In this document: positions 33,610-43,866 of the stretch, piece after piece
Layout: the number at the start of each line of letters is the position of its first letter
Numbering within the stretch: position 1 is the first letter of the stretch
From: Pseudomonadota bacterium
GTDB lineage: Bacteria; Pseudomonadota; Alphaproteobacteria; Rhizobiales; Pleomorphomonadaceae
DNA length: 64,000 nucleotides
Assembly (NCBI GenBank): GCA_018262505.1
Contig: JAGSYV010000011.1
Coordinates: 62,001 to 126,000, forward strand
Direction of reading: 5' to 3'
Made by a program: the position numbers and the translations under genes
Notes under the pieces: model-generated
Database searches by the model: none
What the model saw: only the letters and a program-made list of their open reading frames with translations
Told to the model about the DNA's origin: nothing

Positions 33610-33966
33610 CGGCGCTTCCGAATTTTGGCTCAGAGCCCGATGTCCGGCGAGGTTCAAATGTCAAGCTCGCTCCATCAGCCTCGGCCTATCACGAAGCTCT
33701 GATCATCTTCACAGTTTGGCCCCATTCCCGCCTTGGCGGCGCCAAGGGAGGCCAGCAGGATGTCTTCGTCCCCCGGCAATGACGCTGCGGACGGGTTCCG
33801 GCTCAATCCAGCCCCCCAGCCCCCCGGAATTCGTTTTGCGCCCTTTAGGCGCGGCCGGGGGCGCTTCCTCCCGACAACGGTAGACACCGAGCAATCCACT
33901 CGTCAGTTGCGTGGCTCATCCCAAGCTGTTAGGCCGGACCTGCCGTATTCGACGATCAGGTGCTCC

Positions 33967-34467
33967 ATGTCCGCTCCCGCCGCACTTCGTGCTCCCGGCC
34001 TCGCTCTCTTGGCCGGCATTTTTGCCATCACCGCCGCCTGGGGCTTCCAAATCATCGGCGGTTACCTGCCATGCAAGCTCTGCCTTGAGGAGCGCCTCTT
34101 CTATTACGTGGGCTTGCCGATCCTGTTGGTCGGCATTCTCCTGTCCAAACGCATGCCACGCCTTGCGCGCCTTCTCTACTTTGTCGGGGGCGCCATTTTT
34201 CTGGGTGGTTCGGTGCTCGCCGGCTATCATACCGGTGCCGAGTGGAAGCTGTGGGAAGGCCCGTCCGACTGCGGTGGCGCGCCGACCGTGGTGAACAGCG
34301 CTGCCGACCTGATGGCGGCGGTGAAAGGCACCCGGCTTGTGTCCTGTTCGGAAGCGACGATCAGCCTGTTCGGCCTGTCGTTTGCCGGTTGGGACACGCT
34401 GTCGATGCTGTTCATCGGCCTCATGAGTTGGCGAGGCATCTTCGCCCGTCGCGACGCGCTGATCTGA
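33967..34467 (+). CDS. dsbB: Disulfide bond formation protein B family
   Basis: AAWGFQIIGGYLPCKLCLEERLFYYVGLP (CxxC after TM1), second Cys pair SDCGG...LVSCSEA, four TM segments. Confidence 0.88.
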   Translation: MSAPAALRAPGLALLAGIFAITAAWGFQIIGGYLPCKLCLEERLFYYVGLPILLVGILLSKRMPRLARLLYFVGGAIFLGGSVLAGYHTGAEWKLWEGPSDCGGAPTVVNSAADLMAAVKGTRLVSCSEATISLFGLSFAGWDTLSMLFIGLMSWRGIFARRDALI

Positions 34468-34559
34468 TCGGCTTTCCGCCGGTATGCTCTCAACAGGAAA
34501 TGCCCTAGAATTGCACCGGTCTCGGCGCCTCTGGGCAGGCTGATGTTTTGGGGGAAGTC

Positions 34560-35159
34560 ATGAAGGCTGTGCGCATCATCGTCTGGCTACTGGTTGCCGT
34601 ATTGTTCGGCGCCACCGGCTGGCTGGTGTTCGGCGGCCGGCTGCCCTTCATGGAAAACGCCAGCCTCGCCGCGAGCGATGTCGGCGGTTCCTTCAGCCTG
34701 GTCGACATGAATGGTCAGGCCGTCACCGACAAGACCTTCGCCGGGCGGCCGCACGTTATCTTCTTTGGCTACACCCATTGCCCCGACGTCTGCCCCACCA
34801 CGCTCGGCGAATACGCAGCATTGAAAGAGCGGCTCGGGCCGGATGCCGGCAAAGTCGACCTGCTTTTCGTCACCGTCGATCCGGAGCGCGATACACCGGC
34901 GGTGCTGAAGGACTATCTTTCGTCCTTCGGCGATGTCGTGCTCGGCCTTTCCGGCAGTCGGGAGCAGATCGATGCCGCCATCAAGGCCTTCCGCGTCTAC
35001 GCCCGTAAGGTGCCCGGTACCGATGGCGACTATGGCATGGACCATACGGCCTCCAGCTTCATGTTCGGCGCCGACGGCCGTTTTCGTGGCACCATCGCCT
35101 ACATGGAAGATCAGGACAAAGCGCTTGAGAAGCTCAAGACCCTGATTGCCGGGAGCTAA
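34560..35159 (+). CDS. SCO family protein (SCO1/SenC)
   Basis: VIFFGYTHCPDVCPTTLGEYAALKERLG...VTVDPERDTPAVLKDYLSSFGD...MDHTASSFMFGADG. Confidence 0.93.
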   Translation: MKAVRIIVWLLVAVLFGATGWLVFGGRLPFMENASLAASDVGGSFSLVDMNGQAVTDKTFAGRPHVIFFGYTHCPDVCPTTLGEYAALKERLGPDAGKVDLLFVTVDPERDTPAVLKDYLSSFGDVVLGLSGSREQIDAAIKAFRVYARKVPGTDGDYGMDHTASSFMFGADGRFRGTIAYMEDQDKALEKLKTLIAGS

Positions 35160-35163
35160 GCCG

Positions 35164-35334
35164 ATGACCGATCAACACGATCGTCAGAAAGGCAAGACCA
35201 AGGGCGCACGGCTGTCCGATCATTTGGCCTCGCTCGCCCTGCCACTGGCCGTCATTGCCTTCGGCGTCGCCCTGTCGGCCGGATCGGACAATGTTCAGGC
35301 TTTCGTCGATCTCTGCCGCTCAGCCTTGCCCTGA
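35164..35334 (+). CDS. Small hypothetical protein with one predicted TM segment
   Basis: 56 aa, 4 nt after the SCO stop, with GGGAG upstream. Confidence 0.6.
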   Translation: MTDQHDRQKGKTKGARLSDHLASLALPLAVIAFGVALSAGSDNVQAFVDLCRSALP

Positions 35335-35335
35335 T

Positions 35336-35563
35336 ATGGCCGAAGCTCTGCGTCTCGATCTCAAGGGGCTCAACTGCCCCCTGCCCGTGCTGAAGACAGA
35401 CAAGGCGCTAGGCCGCCTTGCGCCGGGCGATCTGCTGATCGTCGAGGCCACCGATCCCATGTCGGCAATCGACATTCCCCATTTCTGCCGCGAACAGGGG
35501 CATCGGCTGATGGACCAGGAAAAGAACGGCCCCATCCTGCGCTTTACCATCGCCAGGAGATAG
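35336..35563 (+). CDS. TusA family sulfurtransferase
   Basis: LDLKGLNCPLPVLKTDKALGRLAPGDLLIVEATDPMSAIDIPHFCREQGH. Confidence 0.92.
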   Translation: MAEALRLDLKGLNCPLPVLKTDKALGRLAPGDLLIVEATDPMSAIDIPHFCREQGHRLMDQEKNGPILRFTIARR

Positions 35564-35689
35564 TTCGCTTTACAGCCGAAGCCCTTCATTCATCCGGCCG
35601 ATTCCGCCGAGCGCTTTTACGGCCTGCCATTCCCGAGCCGGCGCGGGGCGAATACTTCTTCCCTTGACAGCTGGTTCAGTCCAGTCATA

Positions 35690-35707
35690 GTTATGTTATA
35701 ACATAAC
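35690..35707. promoter_or_regulatory. Zur-box-like palindrome upstream of znuA
   Basis: GTTATGTTATAACATAAC, perfect 18 bp palindrome 12 nt before the znuA ATG. Confidence 0.8.
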
Positions 35708-35719
35708 ACAGAGGATTTT

Positions 35720-36652
35720 ATGAACCGCCTCTTTCTTGCCTCCCTTCTTGCCGTCCTGGCGGCGAGCTCCGCCCTTGCCACTGATCGTCTGCCGGTGGTC
35801 GCCTCATTCTCCATCCTTGGCGACATGGTAAGCCGCGTCGGCGGTGACCGCGTCGCGGTTGCCGCGTTGGTTGGCCCCGATGGTGACGCCCACGTTTACG
35901 AGCCGACACCCGACGACATCAAAGCCGTCGCAGGCGCGAAGCTCCTCGTCGTCAATGGTCTTGGCTTCGAAGGCTGGATGGACAGACTGGCCGAAGCCTC
36001 GGGCTACAAAGGGCCGGTGACGGTGGCTTCAAATGGCGTCATCCCCCGGAAAATGGCCGAAGAGGAAGGGGGCCATAACGACGCCGACGCGAGCAGCCAT
36101 GCCGACCAGGCCCACCAGGGCATCGACCCGCATGCTTGGCAGGACGTTGCCAACGCTGTGACCTACGTGAAGAACATCGCCGCCGGCCTCGACACGGCCG
36201 ACCCCCAGGGCAAGGCGATGTATGACGCCAATGCCGCCGCCTACATTGCCGAGCTCGAAGCGCTCGACGCCGAGGCGCGCAGCACCATGGCGGCCCTGCC
36301 GGCCGATCGGCGCAAGATCATCACCAGCCATGACGCCTTTGGCTATTTCGGCGCCGCCTATGGCCTCACCCTGCTTGCTCCAGAAGGTATGAGCACGGAG
36401 TCCGAAGCCTCGGCTGCCGACGTTGCTCGCATCATTCGGCAGATCCGAGACGACGCCATTCCCGCGATCTTCGTCGAAAATATCAAGGACCGCAGAATGA
36501 TCGACCAGATCGCTGCCGAGACCCACGCCGTGGTTGGCGGCGAGCTCTACACCGATGCGCTGTCTGCGAAGGATGGCCCGGCCCCGACCTATGTCGACAT
36601 GATCAGGCACAACATCGGTACGCTCACCGAAGCGCTGGCGCCGAAGCGATAA
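35720..36652 (+). CDS. znuA: Zinc ABC transporter substrate-binding protein
   Basis: Signal peptide; LPVVASFSILGDMVSRVGGDRVAVAALVGPDGDAHVYEPTPDD; short His/Asp-rich loop GGHNDADASSHADQAHQGIDPHAWQD; Zur-like box upstream. Confidence 0.87.
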   Translation: MNRLFLASLLAVLAASSALATDRLPVVASFSILGDMVSRVGGDRVAVAALVGPDGDAHVYEPTPDDIKAVAGAKLLVVNGLGFEGWMDRLAEASGYKGPVTVASNGVIPRKMAEEEGGHNDADASSHADQAHQGIDPHAWQDVANAVTYVKNIAAGLDTADPQGKAMYDANAAAYIAELEALDAEARSTMAALPADRRKIITSHDAFGYFGAAYGLTLLAPEGMSTESEASAADVARIIRQIRDDAIPAIFVENIKDRRMIDQIAAETHAVVGGELYTDALSAKDGPAPTYVDMIRHNIGTLTEALAPKR

Positions 36653-36860
36653 CCCCACTGGGGATGCGGATTGCAACCCAACAAGTAACTTCATGCTGAC
36701 GACAGGGAATCTCGGCTCAAATTGCCGATTTCTCTTAAATGTCCCTGGAACGCCGGACTAAGGACGAACTATACCGGCAGAGTGACGACGAGAAAAACAG
36801 CGCGGGGAATCCTGTGCCGCTTTTCCGTCCTCCCCTGAACCAACGAACCGGGATCCGTCC

Positions 36861-38948
36861 ATGCCGTCCACCCTCAGCCTTTCCGCCGGTCCGCTCTCGC
36901 TTGTTCTCGGCCTTCCCGATCGCGGCATGCCGGAAATCCTCGCCTTCGGCCGCGGCGCGGCAGCACCCGATTTCTGGCCGGACGTGCCACGATCGAGCCG
37001 CATCAACGGCATGGACACAGACGTTCCCTCGGCAGTGTTGCTACCGGTGGCCGGCCTTGGAGCGTTCGGCTGGCCGGCCATTTCCGGCCACCGCGATGGC
37101 CGCGATTTCCTTCTCGATTTCTCGGGCTGGACCACTCGCCGCGACGGCAAGACCACGCGGCTCGCGGCAAGCGACGCTATCGCCGGTATTGATATCGAGA
37201 TTTCGATTCGGATGAACGAAGCCGGCGTGTTCGGTCTCTCTACCCGCCTCAGTTCTGTGAAAGACGGCGTCTACACGCTTGATCGCTGCATGGCTGGCAG
37301 CTTCCTGCTACCGGCAGGTGCCGCCACGGCCACTCGCTTCACCGGCATGTGGGGACGAGAATTTCAGATTCGCCGCCATCATCTCGCTCCTGGCATCACC
37401 TTGCAGGAAAGCCGGCGTGGCCGCACCAGCCATGACCGCCAGCCCTATCTTGGCGTCACCGTCGGTGCGGCCCGCTTCGCCTTCCACCTCGGCTGGAGCG
37501 GCAATCATCTCGTCGCCGTCGACACGCTCGATGACGGCCGCCGCCTCGTCCATCTCGGCGCACTGTTCGAACCGGGCGAGATCCGCTTGTCCCGCGGCGA
37601 CAGCTATCAGAGCCCCGTCGTCTATGCCGCCGAGGACGCGGCCGCACTGCAGGCCTTCGTGCGCTCGGACATCTTGTCCTGGCCGGGTGGCGCCATGAGC
37701 CCGCGCCCGGTCACGCTCAACACCTGGGAAGGCAATTACTTCGACCATCGCCTCGACTCGCTGAAGGCGCAGGCCGACGCCGCTGCCGCCTTGGGCATCG
37801 AGCGCTTCGTGCTCGACGACGGCTGGTTCGGCCGTCGTGACGACGACACCACCTCGCTCGGCGACTGGATCGTCGACCACCGCAAATACCCCGACGGACT
37901 GAAGCCGCTGGTCGACCACGTCACCTCGCTCGGCATGCAGTTCGGCATCTGGTTCGAGCCGGAAATGGTCAACGAAGACTCCGATCTCTACCGCGCTCAC
38001 CCCGACTGGGCGCTGAAGGTGGAGGGACGGCCGCTGCTGCGGTCGCGCCATCAGCAGGTACTCGACCTGACGCGGCCCGAGGTCACCGATTATCTGTTCG
38101 GCAAGATAGCGGCGGTGCTGTCCTCGCTCGCCGTCTCCTACATCAAATGGGATATGAACCGTGACCTGACGCATGTCGGCGGGGCCGATGGCCGGGCTGT
38201 CACCACCGCCCAGACCCGCGCTACCCATGCGCTGATGGCCCGCGTTCGCGCCGCCTTCCCGCATGTGGAAATCGAGAGCTGCTCCTCGGGTGGCGGGCGC
38301 ACCGATTACGGTGCGCTTGCCAACACCCAACGCGTCTGGACGTCAGACTGTACCGACGCGCTCGACCGACTGGAGATCCAGCGCGGCGCCAGCCTGTTCC
38401 TGCCGCCGGAGATCATGGGCGCCCACGTTTCGGCCAACCCCAGCCATCAGAGCGGCCGGACGCTGTCGCTGACCTTCCGCGCGCTGGTGGCGATGGCCTA
38501 CCATCTCGGCGTCGAACTGAATCCGCTCGTCATGAGCGCTGCCGAGCGCACCGAACTTGCCGGCTACATCGCACTCCACAAGCGCCTGAGGCCGCTGCTG
38601 CACGCGCCGAGCGCCAACTTCAACCTCGACCCGCGCGACGGCCGCTATGTCTGGGGCGCCATGACGGCCGAGCATGCGGCGATCTTCGTGGCGCAGGGGC
38701 CGACCATGATCGCCGAGCAGCCGGAACCGCTGGTCCTGCGTCTGCCGGGCGCACCGGAACGGATGTGGCGCATCGCCGCCACCCACGGCGACTGCCCCTC
38801 CGGCTTCATCCGGATGAGCGATGGCCAAACGAAGCTCTTGGCCGGCGAACTGACTTTCAGCGCGGCGGCGTTGGCGAGCGCCGGCCTGCCGTTGCCGATG
38901 CAGCGGCCGGAAACCGCCCTGCTCCTCGAACTGCGGCCGATCGCGTAA
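36861..38948 (+). CDS. Alpha-galactosidase (GH36)
   Basis: 695 aa; LDDGWFGRRDDDTTSLGDWIVDHRKYPDGLKPL, GIWFEPEMVNEDSDLYRAHPDW, YIKWDMNRDLTHVGG, IESCSSGGGRTDYGAL. Confidence 0.95.
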   Translation: MPSTLSLSAGPLSLVLGLPDRGMPEILAFGRGAAAPDFWPDVPRSSRINGMDTDVPSAVLLPVAGLGAFGWPAISGHRDGRDFLLDFSGWTTRRDGKTTRLAASDAIAGIDIEISIRMNEAGVFGLSTRLSSVKDGVYTLDRCMAGSFLLPAGAATATRFTGMWGREFQIRRHHLAPGITLQESRRGRTSHDRQPYLGVTVGAARFAFHLGWSGNHLVAVDTLDDGRRLVHLGALFEPGEIRLSRGDSYQSPVVYAAEDAAALQAFVRSDILSWPGGAMSPRPVTLNTWEGNYFDHRLDSLKAQADAAAALGIERFVLDDGWFGRRDDDTTSLGDWIVDHRKYPDGLKPLVDHVTSLGMQFGIWFEPEMVNEDSDLYRAHPDWALKVEGRPLLRSRHQQVLDLTRPEVTDYLFGKIAAVLSSLAVSYIKWDMNRDLTHVGGADGRAVTTAQTRATHALMARVRAAFPHVEIESCSSGGGRTDYGALANTQRVWTSDCTDALDRLEIQRGASLFLPPEIMGAHVSANPSHQSGRTLSLTFRALVAMAYHLGVELNPLVMSAAERTELAGYIALHKRLRPLLHAPSANFNLDPRDGRYVWGAMTAEHAAIFVAQGPTMIAEQPEPLVLRLPGAPERMWRIAATHGDCPSGFIRMSDGQTKLLAGELTFSAAALASAGLPLPMQRPETALLLELRPIA

Positions 38949-39058
38949 TCAACCATGCCAAACGAAAGGCTGGGCTCTGTGATCTCCTGAAGTTGTCCCG
39001 ACGACGGGTGGTGCTAAAACAGAACGAGCCGACGCACCGCCGTCCGGGAGGAGAGGAC

Positions 39059-40324
39059 ATGCTCAAGGAACTGAGATCCGCCGCGCACAGCCGCTGGGTT
39101 GAGCGCGCGCCCCATCGTTTGTGGCTGCTTGGCCGCGCCGACGCGCTGTTTTCCTTCTTCGAGGCCGGCTGCCGCAATCCGCTGGGCGGCTACTTTGAGC
39201 TCGACGAGGCTGGGCGATCGATGGCGCCGGGCGCCGACGGCGGCCTGCCGCCATCGCGCAACCTCCACATCACCACCCGTCTCGTGCACGCCTTCGGCAT
39301 CGCTTCGCTGATGGGACGGCCAGGCGCCGACGCCGTCGTCGACCAAGGCATGGACTTTCTCTGGAATGGCCACCGCGACGCGGCGAACGGTGGCTATCAC
39401 TGGGGTGTCGGCTACGGCACGCTGACCGACCCCACCAAGCAGGCCTATGGCCATGCCCACGTGCTTCTTGCCGGCGCCACCGCCAAGGCGGCCGGTCATC
39501 CCGACGCCGACAGGCTGATCGCCGACGTCACCGATATCCTGGTGTCTCGTTTCTGGGAGCCGAACCCAGGCGCCGTGGCGGAAGAGTTCACCGCCGACTG
39601 GCGGCCGATCGGCGACTATCGTGGCCAGAATTCCAACATGCACCTCACCGAGTCGCTGATGGCGGCCTTCGAGGTGACCAGCGATAGCGCGTATCTCCTG
39701 AAAGCCGAAAGCATCGCCGAGTTGATCGTCGACCGCTTCGCCGCGCACAACAACTGGCGGCTGCCCGAGCATTTCGACGGCAAATGGAATGTGACGCTCG
39801 ACTATGTCGGCAACCCGATGTTCAAGCCCTACGGGTCGACGCCGGGCCACTGGCTGGAGTGGGCGCGCCTTCTTCTACAGCTCTGGGAACTCGGCGGGCG
39901 CAAGCTCGGCTGGCTACAGGATGCGGCACGAAACCTTTTCCAGGTCGCCGTGAGCGAAGGTTGGGATCGTGAGCGCGGCGGCTTCTATTACACCGTCGGC
40001 TGGGACGGCAAGCCGTCAGTGCCCGACCGCTTCTGGTGGCCCTGTTGTGAAGGCATCGGTGCAGCCCATTTCCTGGCGTCGATTACCGGCGATGCCTTCT
40101 ATGAGGACTGGTACCGTCGCATCTGGGATTTCACCGCGGATCATCTGATCGACCGGGCGACAGGCGCCTTCATCCCGCAGCTCGACGCGGAAAATCGGCC
40201 CGCCACCAACCCATTCTACGGCCGGCCGGATATCTACCACTCCGTGCAGGCTTGTCTGATCCCGCTGCTGCCGACCTCCGGCAGTCTGGTCCGTGGCCTG
40301 ATGAGCGTGGGCATCCGGCTCTGA
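39059..40324 (+). CDS. AGE (N-acylglucosamine 2-epimerase) family epimerase/isomerase
   Basis: HITTRLVHAFGIASLMGRPGADAVVDQGMDFLWNGHRDAANGGYHWGV...YGHAHVLLAGATAKAAGHPDADRL...NSNMHLTESLMAAFE. Confidence 0.9.
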   Translation: MLKELRSAAHSRWVERAPHRLWLLGRADALFSFFEAGCRNPLGGYFELDEAGRSMAPGADGGLPPSRNLHITTRLVHAFGIASLMGRPGADAVVDQGMDFLWNGHRDAANGGYHWGVGYGTLTDPTKQAYGHAHVLLAGATAKAAGHPDADRLIADVTDILVSRFWEPNPGAVAEEFTADWRPIGDYRGQNSNMHLTESLMAAFEVTSDSAYLLKAESIAELIVDRFAAHNNWRLPEHFDGKWNVTLDYVGNPMFKPYGSTPGHWLEWARLLLQLWELGGRKLGWLQDAARNLFQVAVSEGWDRERGGFYYTVGWDGKPSVPDRFWWPCCEGIGAAHFLASITGDAFYEDWYRRIWDFTADHLIDRATGAFIPQLDAENRPATNPFYGRPDIYHSVQACLIPLLPTSGSLVRGLMSVGIRL

Positions 40325-40352
40325 AGGGCCGAAAATCAAGAGGACATGAGGT

Positions 40353-40374
40353 GCCGTCGGCCTCGGCCGACGGC
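40353..40374. terminator. Bidirectional terminator between AGE gene and ABC permease gene
   Basis: gccgtcggcc-tc-ggccgacggc, perfect palindrome in a convergent gap. Confidence 0.65.
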
Positions 40375-40383
40375 GTTCTCGTC

Positions 40384-41334
40384 TCAGCCCCTCGCCTTAC
40401 CGATCGACGACGCGGCCACGGCGAGCACGATGATCGAGCCGATCAGCACCTCCCGCACATAGCTGTCGATGCTCATCTGGGTAAGACCGTTGCCGAGCAC
40501 GCCGAGGATCAGCACGCCGACGAGCGTCGCCAGAACGTGTGGCTCGCCTTCATCGCTCATGGTCATGCCCAGGAAGACGGCGGCGATGGCATCGAGCATC
40601 AGGCCCGAGCCCTGCGTCGGGTTGGCCGAGGCCACCCGGCTCGCATACATCAGACCGGCCGTTGCCGCACCGAGGCCACTGAGACCGAAGGCGAAGAATC
40701 GCAGCCGTTTCACCCGGATGCCGGCAAGGCGCGCCGCTTCCTTGTTGCCGCCGATGGCATAGAGCCGACGGCCAAAGGTCGTCTGTTCCAGCACGAACCA
40801 GACGGCCAAGAGCACCAGCGCTGCGACGAGCGTCAAACTCGGCAGGCTCACCGTATCCGAGAGCGGAATACCGGAACGGGCAAAGCCCGAGAAGGCCGGG
40901 GGAATGTCGCGTCCGAAGATGGTCTTGCCGCCGGAGACCAGAAAGGCGAGGCCGCTATAGATGGTCAGCGTGCCGAGGGTCGCCACGAAAGGCAGGATGC
41001 CGACATAGGCAACGAGCACGCCATTGAGGAGGCCACCGGCGAGACCGATGATGAGCGCCAGCGCCACGCCGATTTCCACGCCATAGCCATCATGAAAGGC
41101 AAGCGCGGCGACGATGCCGGCCAGTGAGGCCATGGAGCCGACAGACAAATCAAAATCGCCCATCACCATGACGATGGTCATCGTGAAGGCAACCACCGCC
41201 AGCATCGACACCTGCTGGCTGATGTTCAGCCAGTTCTTTGCCGTCATGAAGGTGTCGGGAATTTCGATCCAGAAGAAGACGACGACGAGAATGAAGCCAA
41301 TCAGCGTGCCGTAGGTCTTGAGCGCGGAAGCCAC
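40384..41334 (-). CDS. Sugar ABC transporter permease (RbsC-like)
   Basis: MTIVMVMGDFDLSVGSMASLAGIVAA, GLLNGVLVAYVGILPFVATLGT; GTG start with AAGGA upstream. Confidence 0.92.
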   Translation of the reverse strand: MASALKTYGTLIGFILVVVFFWIEIPDTFMTAKNWLNISQQVSMLAVVAFTMTIVMVMGDFDLSVGSMASLAGIVAALAFHDGYGVEIGVALALIIGLAGGLLNGVLVAYVGILPFVATLGTLTIYSGLAFLVSGGKTIFGRDIPPAFSGFARSGIPLSDTVSLPSLTLVAALVLLAVWFVLEQTTFGRRLYAIGGNKEAARLAGIRVKRLRFFAFGLSGLGAATAGLMYASRVASANPTQGSGLMLDAIAAVFLGMTMSDEGEPHVLATLVGVLILGVLGNGLTQMSIDSYVREVLIGSIIVLAVAASSIGKARG

Positions 41335-41345
41335 GGAGAGTTCCT

Positions 41346-42875
41346 TCAAGCGGAGGGCGCAGTCGGCGTGCCGAAGCACAGGGCAGCGAGCGCGGCCTGG
41401 TCAAGCCCCTCGGTGGAAACGGTGGTCGCCACCTTGCCGTCCCGGAAGACGATGACGCGGTCGGCCATATAGACGAGTTCCGGCAGGTCGGAGGAGGCAA
41501 GCACCACCGTCTTGCCTTCGGCCGTCAGTTCGCGCAGCAAGGCATGAATGTCGTAACGGGCGCCGACATCGACGCCACGCGTCGGCTCGTCGAGCAGCAG
41601 CACCTCCGGCTTGCCGGCGATCACCCGGGCGAACACCACCTTCTGCTGATTGCCACCGGACAGTTCCCGCACCTTCTGCCGGGGTCCCTTGGCCTTGAGC
41701 TTCACCTGCCGGCCAAGCCCCACCGCCTGTTCGGTCTCCGCCGCGCGGTCTAGCACAAGACCGAAGCGAACGAGATCGTCGAGATGCGGCAGCGACACAT
41801 TGCCGGCGATCGAGGCCGACGCTACTAGCCCTTCTTGGCGCCGCTCACGTGGCAGAAAGGCGAGGCCTTTGGCCCAGGCCGATACCGGCTCATCGATCTT
41901 GACCGGCCGGCCGGCGAGGCTGATGGCGCCATCATGGCCGCCGTCGGCTCCGACGATCGCCCGGATGACCTCGCTCTGTCCGGCACCCTCGAGACCGGCG
42001 AGACCTAGGATCTCGCCCTTGTGCACTTCGAAGGATACATCCTGTAAATAACCTGTGGACAGGTGTTGGACACTGAGCGCCATCTCGTTTGCTACCGGCG
42101 CCAGACGAGGCGGGTATCCCTCGGCAAACCGGCGGCCTATCATCAGCTCGATCACCTCGAGCTTCTGGAGCCCGGCGATGTCGCGGGTCGCCACCGTGGC
42201 GCCATCGCGCAGCACGGTGAGACGGTCGGCCAGCTCCATTACCTCATCGAGACGGTGCGAAACATAGATGATACCGGCGCCGTGGGCGCGCAGGCGGCGG
42301 ATCACCGCGAACAGGCGTTGCGATTCCTCGGCCGATAGTGCCGCCGTCGGCTCGTCCATGACGTAGAGGCGGGCTGGCACGCCACCCCCGATGCTGGCGT
42401 CCTGAAAAGCGGCCGCGATCTTGACCAGCATCTGGTCACCGACCGTGAGGCGGGCCATCTTGCGGGCCGGATTGATATGGCTGACGCCAAGCCCGGCAAG
42501 GACAGCGGCCGCCGCCCGGTTCAGCCCCTCCCAATCGATCATGAAGCGCCAGCGGCGCGGATAGTCGCGGCCGAGGAAGATGTTTTCGGCGACCGACAAG
42601 TGCGGCACCACCGAGAGTTCCTGGTGAATGAAGCGCAGGCCGAGGCGAAGGGCATCAGCCGGCGAGGCGATGGAAATAGGGGCTCCGTCGATCTCGATCC
42701 CCCCGGCGTCCGGCTTCACCACACCGGCCAGCACCTTGATCAGCGTCGACTTGCCGGCGCCATTCTCGCCCATCAAGGCATGAACTTCGCCGGCCCGCAC
42801 CTCCAGCGACGCGCCACTGAGCGCTCGGGCGCCGGCGAAGCTCTTGTCGAGATCGCGAATCGAAAGCAGGGTCAT
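41346..42875 (-). CDS. Sugar ABC transporter ATP-binding protein (RbsA/MglA-like, two ABC domains)
   Basis: MGENGAGKSTLIKVLAGVV, VMDEPTAALS, ELSGGNQQKVVFARVIAGKPEVLLLDEPTRGVDVG. Confidence 0.95.
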   Translation of the reverse strand: MTLLSIRDLDKSFAGARALSGASLEVRAGEVHALMGENGAGKSTLIKVLAGVVKPDAGGIEIDGAPISIASPADALRLGLRFIHQELSVVPHLSVAENIFLGRDYPRRWRFMIDWEGLNRAAAAVLAGLGVSHINPARKMARLTVGDQMLVKIAAAFQDASIGGGVPARLYVMDEPTAALSAEESQRLFAVIRRLRAHGAGIIYVSHRLDEVMELADRLTVLRDGATVATRDIAGLQKLEVIELMIGRRFAEGYPPRLAPVANEMALSVQHLSTGYLQDVSFEVHKGEILGLAGLEGAGQSEVIRAIVGADGGHDGAISLAGRPVKIDEPVSAWAKGLAFLPRERRQEGLVASASIAGNVSLPHLDDLVRFGLVLDRAAETEQAVGLGRQVKLKAKGPRQKVRELSGGNQQKVVFARVIAGKPEVLLLDEPTRGVDVGARYDIHALLRELTAEGKTVVLASSDLPELVYMADRVIVFRDGKVATTVSTEGLDQAALAALCFGTPTAPSA

Positions 42876-42933
42876 GAGAAAAGCCCGCGTCGGGAGGGCG
42901 GCAAGGCCGCCCGCCCATCCTGAGAGAACGACG

Positions 42934-43866
42934 TCAATCCTTGACGTTGTCAGCGGTGATCAGCTTGGTCGGCACATAGATGACCGACGATTTCGGCGGC
43001 TTGCCGGCCAGCGTCTGGGCCACAGCCTCGGCGGCAGCCCTGCCGATACCATGGAAATCCTGCGCCATAGATGCTTCGAAGTTGCCGCCGGCGGCGATCG
43101 CTTCGCGAGCCTGCGGGTTGGCGTCGATGCCGGTGATGACGATGCCCTCGTTCTGGCGGCCGGCCGCCTCGATGGCCTGCAGCGCGCCGAGCGCCGGCTG
43201 ATCCCAGGCGGCCCAGACGGCCGAGATCGAGCCCTTGTCGGGATGGGCGGCGAGCAGCGCCTCCATCTTGGCGCGACTGTCGGCGATGCCGCCATCCGAA
43301 ACGTCGGGCGTTACCCGGTCGAGCACCTTGATGTCGGGATTGTTGCCGAAGACGGCGTCGGCGATCACGCCGCGCACCTGCACCGGCGGAAAGGCATCGA
43401 ACACGAACATCACCACGTTGCCCTTGCCGCCAATGCGGTTGGCGACATAGGCGGCGGTGTCGGCGGCCATGGCATAGCCATTCGACGTGACGTTGGTGAC
43501 GAGATAGGGGCTGGCGCCGGCATCCATGCCGACCACCGGGATACCGGCGTCCTTGACGGCGGCAAGACCCGCCTCGACCTGCGCCGGATCGACGTTGATC
43601 ACCACCGCGTCGACTTTCTGCGTCGCCGCGTCCTCAAGGCGAGAGATGACGGCGGCCACATCGCCCTTGGTGTCGATGACGTTGACGTCCCACGCCTTGT
43701 CCTTGGCGGCCGCCTGGAAAGCTTCCACGTAAAACTGGGTGCCCGGCTGGGCGAGATAGGGCGTGATCACGGCGATCTTGCCAGCCGCCGTAGCGGCTCC
43801 AGCGGCGAACACGGCGGAAAGAAACAGCGCGGCGGCCGGAAGCCGCTTGCGGAGCGTAGCAGTCAT
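42934..43866 (-). CDS. Sugar ABC transporter substrate-binding protein (RbsB-like)
   Basis: Signal peptide MTATLRKRLPAAALFLSAVFAAGAATAA; IAVITPYLAQPGTQFYVEAFQAAAKDKAWDVNVIDTKGDV. Confidence 0.92.
   Translation of the reverse strand: MTATLRKRLPAAALFLSAVFAAGAATAAGKIAVITPYLAQPGTQFYVEAFQAAAKDKAWDVNVIDTKGDVAAVISRLEDAATQKVDAVVINVDPAQVEAGLAAVKDAGIPVVGMDAGASPYLVTNVTSNGYAMAADTAAYVANRIGGKGNVVMFVFDAFPPVQVRGVIADAVFGNNPDIKVLDRVTPDVSDGGIADSRAKMEALLAAHPDKGSISAVWAAWDQPALGALQAIEAAGRQNEGIVITGIDANPQAREAIAAGGNFEASMAQDFHGIGRAAAEAVAQTLAGKPPKSSVIYVPTKLITADNVKD

Noticed and set aside
33610-33966. Hidden gene upstream of dsbB (ORFs on both strands)
   Set aside because: Candidate ORFs are short, lack RBS and show no family motif; left as intergenic.
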